Below, one piece after another: positions 61,901-64,000 of a stretch of DNA of 64,000 nt. Source of the stretch: Paraspadella gotoi. Its lineage: Eukaryota; Chaetognatha. The translations under genes were made by a program, and so were the position numbers. Location of the stretch: contig CM119263.1 in NCBI GenBank assembly GCA_051294375.1, forward strand, positions 25,696,436-25,760,435, read 5' to 3'. The notes beneath the pieces are model-generated. The model was given only the letters and a program-made list of their open reading frames with translations, was not told the origin of the DNA and ran no database searches. Every line of letters begins with the position of its first letter. Within the stretch, counting starts at the first letter, position 1.

Positions 61901-64000
61901 AGACTCGACGCTTGAGAGAAAACGAAATTAAATGGATTAAAAAAGCACCGACCGGTAGTAGCTAAAGTTGGTTGCGGACGTCGAATAGTAAAGTTACCCC
62001 ATTTGGCTATAGAAAAATAATTTTTCTTCATCTTAGTAAAATTATAGCAAAATTACAGATGTACATTTTACAGTTACAGGTTGCTTACTTTTATAAACTT
62101 TAAATATGAAAAGAAAGCGATCAACAGATGTCTCATCCCAGACAATCCTTCAGCCTTCGAACTCTTTTCTCACAGCCGATACCTATGAGGCGTATCCACC
62201 TCCCCGTAGAGCTCCGTCATCGCGATGTTGTAGTCTGTGTTGAATTCCAAGATGGCGGACATGAATCGTTGGTTCTCCCTCTCTTGCATCATCATCTCTT
62301 CTTCCGCGACCCGCTCTTTGAACGATTGCATCTTCTCCCTCAATTGTTGCTTTTGTACGGTTGGTCTCTCGTCGTTTTGTGTCAGTATGGCCGATTCTAC
62401 AGTCGAGATTTATAATTTTGAATGATCTATATCGCGTTTGTTGAGCATTTATCGGGCGGCTTACCTTTTGCGTGGATACCTCCGTCCGCCAGACTGTATC
62501 CTTCTCCTCTTAACATTAACCAGTCGATCCACTAAAGATAATAGATTATTTTTTGGCTGAGGAAGGAGGATACTGCCCTAACAACGAATATAAAGATAAA
62601 AAAAGTTTAGTTAGAATTTCACCGACCTCGTCAAGTGTTTCATGATGGCAAAACATTCCACCCAGTATTTCATCCATATATGAATCGAAAACCTGACCAA
62701 CATAAACTCCAGAATTCGCGTTATAATTGGAATCTGTTAACTCGTTATTTTCATTTGTGTCGGTTGCATTCCCCTGGTTTTTTTGGTTTCTTAAAAGCTT
62801 CAACAGATCAAATTCCAGGCTATCTCCATCTAATGATTGAGAACCAACTTTGGAATCTGATAATTTCTCGGATTCATCTGCTGAAAATAAGGACAAAGAG
62901 TTTATCAACTTTTTTAAAAAAGTAATTATTTGTTGGCTTAATCTTGCTTCCAAAGAAACAACTACTATTTTACATTTTAGAATGAAGTCATGTCATATAC
63001 AAGTTATTTTTATTATATACCTTGAGCAGGCTTACTGATAATTTTTTCACCAAGGAACTGGGTATAATCTTTATCATTCTCCAAAGCATCCAAGAAGCTA
63101 TCTTTATATTGTGCTGCGTTAAAACCAGATTTATCGACACGAGAATGCTTCTCAAAAATATCCAAATCATCAGTATAATGCATGTCTTTTGGAAATAATA
63201 TTTGGTACTCGGGTTCTGAGTGCATATTTATTTCCTGAGACTTATTCAGATCTATAGCATCCACAAATGGCTTTGAAAGGTCAGCTGTTTTTTCCAATTC
63301 GCCGGTATCAAATGCATTAACATTCGCCATTTCTCCAGTTTGCCGTTCTTTATTTTTCGAAGGAGCAAATTGTCCACCACAACCTTTACATCCGGCACAT
63401 TGTAGTTTTTTGCACCATTTTAAACAGTCGTTAAGATTTTTTCCACAGCAAAACCTAAGGAGAAATAATTACTCCAACTTAATTTCCAAAACCCCAGGCC
63501 TTTACTTACATTGCATCTTTCGGATCCGGTATTGGCCGAGCCTCCATTCTAGCGTTATAGTCTTGCTCAAAATCACTTAAAAAATTTCTAAATGCTTCGA
63601 GTTGCATTTCCTCTTTCTTATTATCCTCTTTGATAATAACTTCGAATCCACTTTGACGCTTTTTATAGCGGTCTAATCTAAAGATTTTCAATATGAAATA
63701 TTTTTTTAAAATAACAATTTTTTCCTGTAAATAGTTACTTGTATTGAATTTTGAGCTTATCAATCCAAGCATTCAAGTTTCCTCCTTGTGAGAGTGAATC
63801 ATCTACGATTAAATCGTTCATATTATTTAATTATTAGTCTCAATGTTATTTATTGTGTTATTTATTACCTTCGCCATTTTTTAAAGAATTTTCATTTTGA
63901 GAACGATTTTGTTGAGTCAAACCACCTAAATTATCAACATTATTTTCATTGCCGTTGCCATAAAGTAATTTTGAAGCGTTGCTGCTAGTAGTTGATCCGT
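58922..64000 (-). CDS. Cysteine-rich protein of unknown family, at least 11 exons, 5' end outside the window
   Basis: Exons: 64000-63869 (partial), 63802-63739, 63677-63510, 63454-63021, 62880-62627, 62531-62465, 62396-62174, 60964-60450, 59414-59326, 59253-59179, 59059-58922. Phases agree at every junction, giving about 710 residues in the window. Two Cys motifs resemble each other: CCGKNLNDCLKWCKKLQC..CKGCGG in exon 4 and CNFMIDGVSICEKYCGDSGC..CAGGC at the end, which suggests paired metal-binding modules. Two other segments also look related: FLSDFEQDYNARMEARPIPD and ILEFNTDYNIAMTELYGEVD. A helical segment (LREKMQSFKERVAEEEMMMQ) and a long acidic exon lie between. The stop (TAA 58924-58922) overlaps AATAAA. 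Exon 7 could instead end at TGA 62172-62170, which would make the rest a second gene. No family recognised. Confidence 0.65.
59640..60112. repeat. Insertion splitting repeat R5 (copy 2)
   Basis: R5 copy 2 reads on the minus strand from 60295 to 60113 and resumes at 59640-59535. The 470 bases between are AT-rich and unrelated. Sequence around both break points repeats CTGTGGAT and CACTCCAC, consistent with target-site duplication. Confidence 0.5.
61172..62011. mobile_element. ~840-base inverted-repeat element in an intron of the cysteine-rich gene
   Basis: The left end (GGGTAACTTTACTATTCGAT..GCAACC near 61179) and right end (its reverse complement at about 61955-62005) share about 30 bases plus CCGGTCGGTGC. 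A related end lies at 26408. Inside are a SINE-like unit with a B box (61400-61560) and an R1 copy (61755-61880). Confidence 0.55.
61400..61560 (+). repeat. SINE-like unit with a Pol III B-box motif, copy 2
   Basis: Plus-strand partner of 25850-25995. It contains the hairpin GGAGGCAAGTCATTCGCCTCC, read as two 6-base arms with a loop, then AGGGTTCTAGCCC. No complete tRNA cloverleaf or A box is evident. Confidence 0.5.

Overview
This window is nuclear DNA from an animal, most likely an invertebrate with a fairly compact genome. Coding exons are GC-rich and sit in AT-rich DNA full of microsatellites and short transposable elements. Introns have GT..AG borders. The gene set is metazoan: a transglutaminase, a Rap2 GTPase, UBXN6, NIPSNAP, a C/EBP-type bZIP factor and a cytosolic HSP70 ending in EEVD. 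I cannot name the phylum from sequence alone. Nothing indicates bacterial operons, CRISPR or phage.

Layout. (1) 1-12911: a roughly 6 kb block (F-box gene, bZIP gene, heat-shock promoter, HSP70) occurs twice in tandem. The downstream copy is about 400 bases longer and is scattered with single-base insertions, so its genes are frameshifted. This looks like uncorrected long-read sequence used in assembly; N gaps follow at 12702-12726 and 13999-14033. (2) 14443-23346: exons of an unrecognised protein with an N-myristoylation motif, then a transglutaminase with a complete Cys-His-Asp triad. The two may be one gene. (3) 24304-25230: a NIPSNAP gene on the minus strand. (4) 25231-28039: nested transposon remnants. 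(5) 28040-35277: a 17-exon minus-strand gene that I could splice in phase throughout. It predicts a 984-residue protein with an N-terminal J domain, a charged coiled coil, four CCCH zinc fingers and a ubiquitin-interacting motif. (6) 35278-40995: about 5.7 kb of dispersed and inverted repeats. (7) 40996-56381: a run of plus-strand genes: UBXN6, a RING-H2 ubiquitin ligase, a Vac8-like armadillo protein, Rap2 and a C2H2 zinc-finger protein. (8) 56382-58921: a gene-free stretch with a TA-flanked inverted-repeat transposon. (9) 58922-64000: a minus-strand cysteine-rich gene of at least 11 exons that runs off the end and that I do not recognise.

The plus-strand genes are independent transcription units. 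Several act in protein quality control (HSP70, J protein, UBXN6, RING ligase, F-box protein), but nothing in the sequence shows that they are co-regulated. The strongest candidates for something new are the J-domain/UIM/CCCH protein, the cysteine-rich gene, and several repeat families that carry conserved short reading frames.
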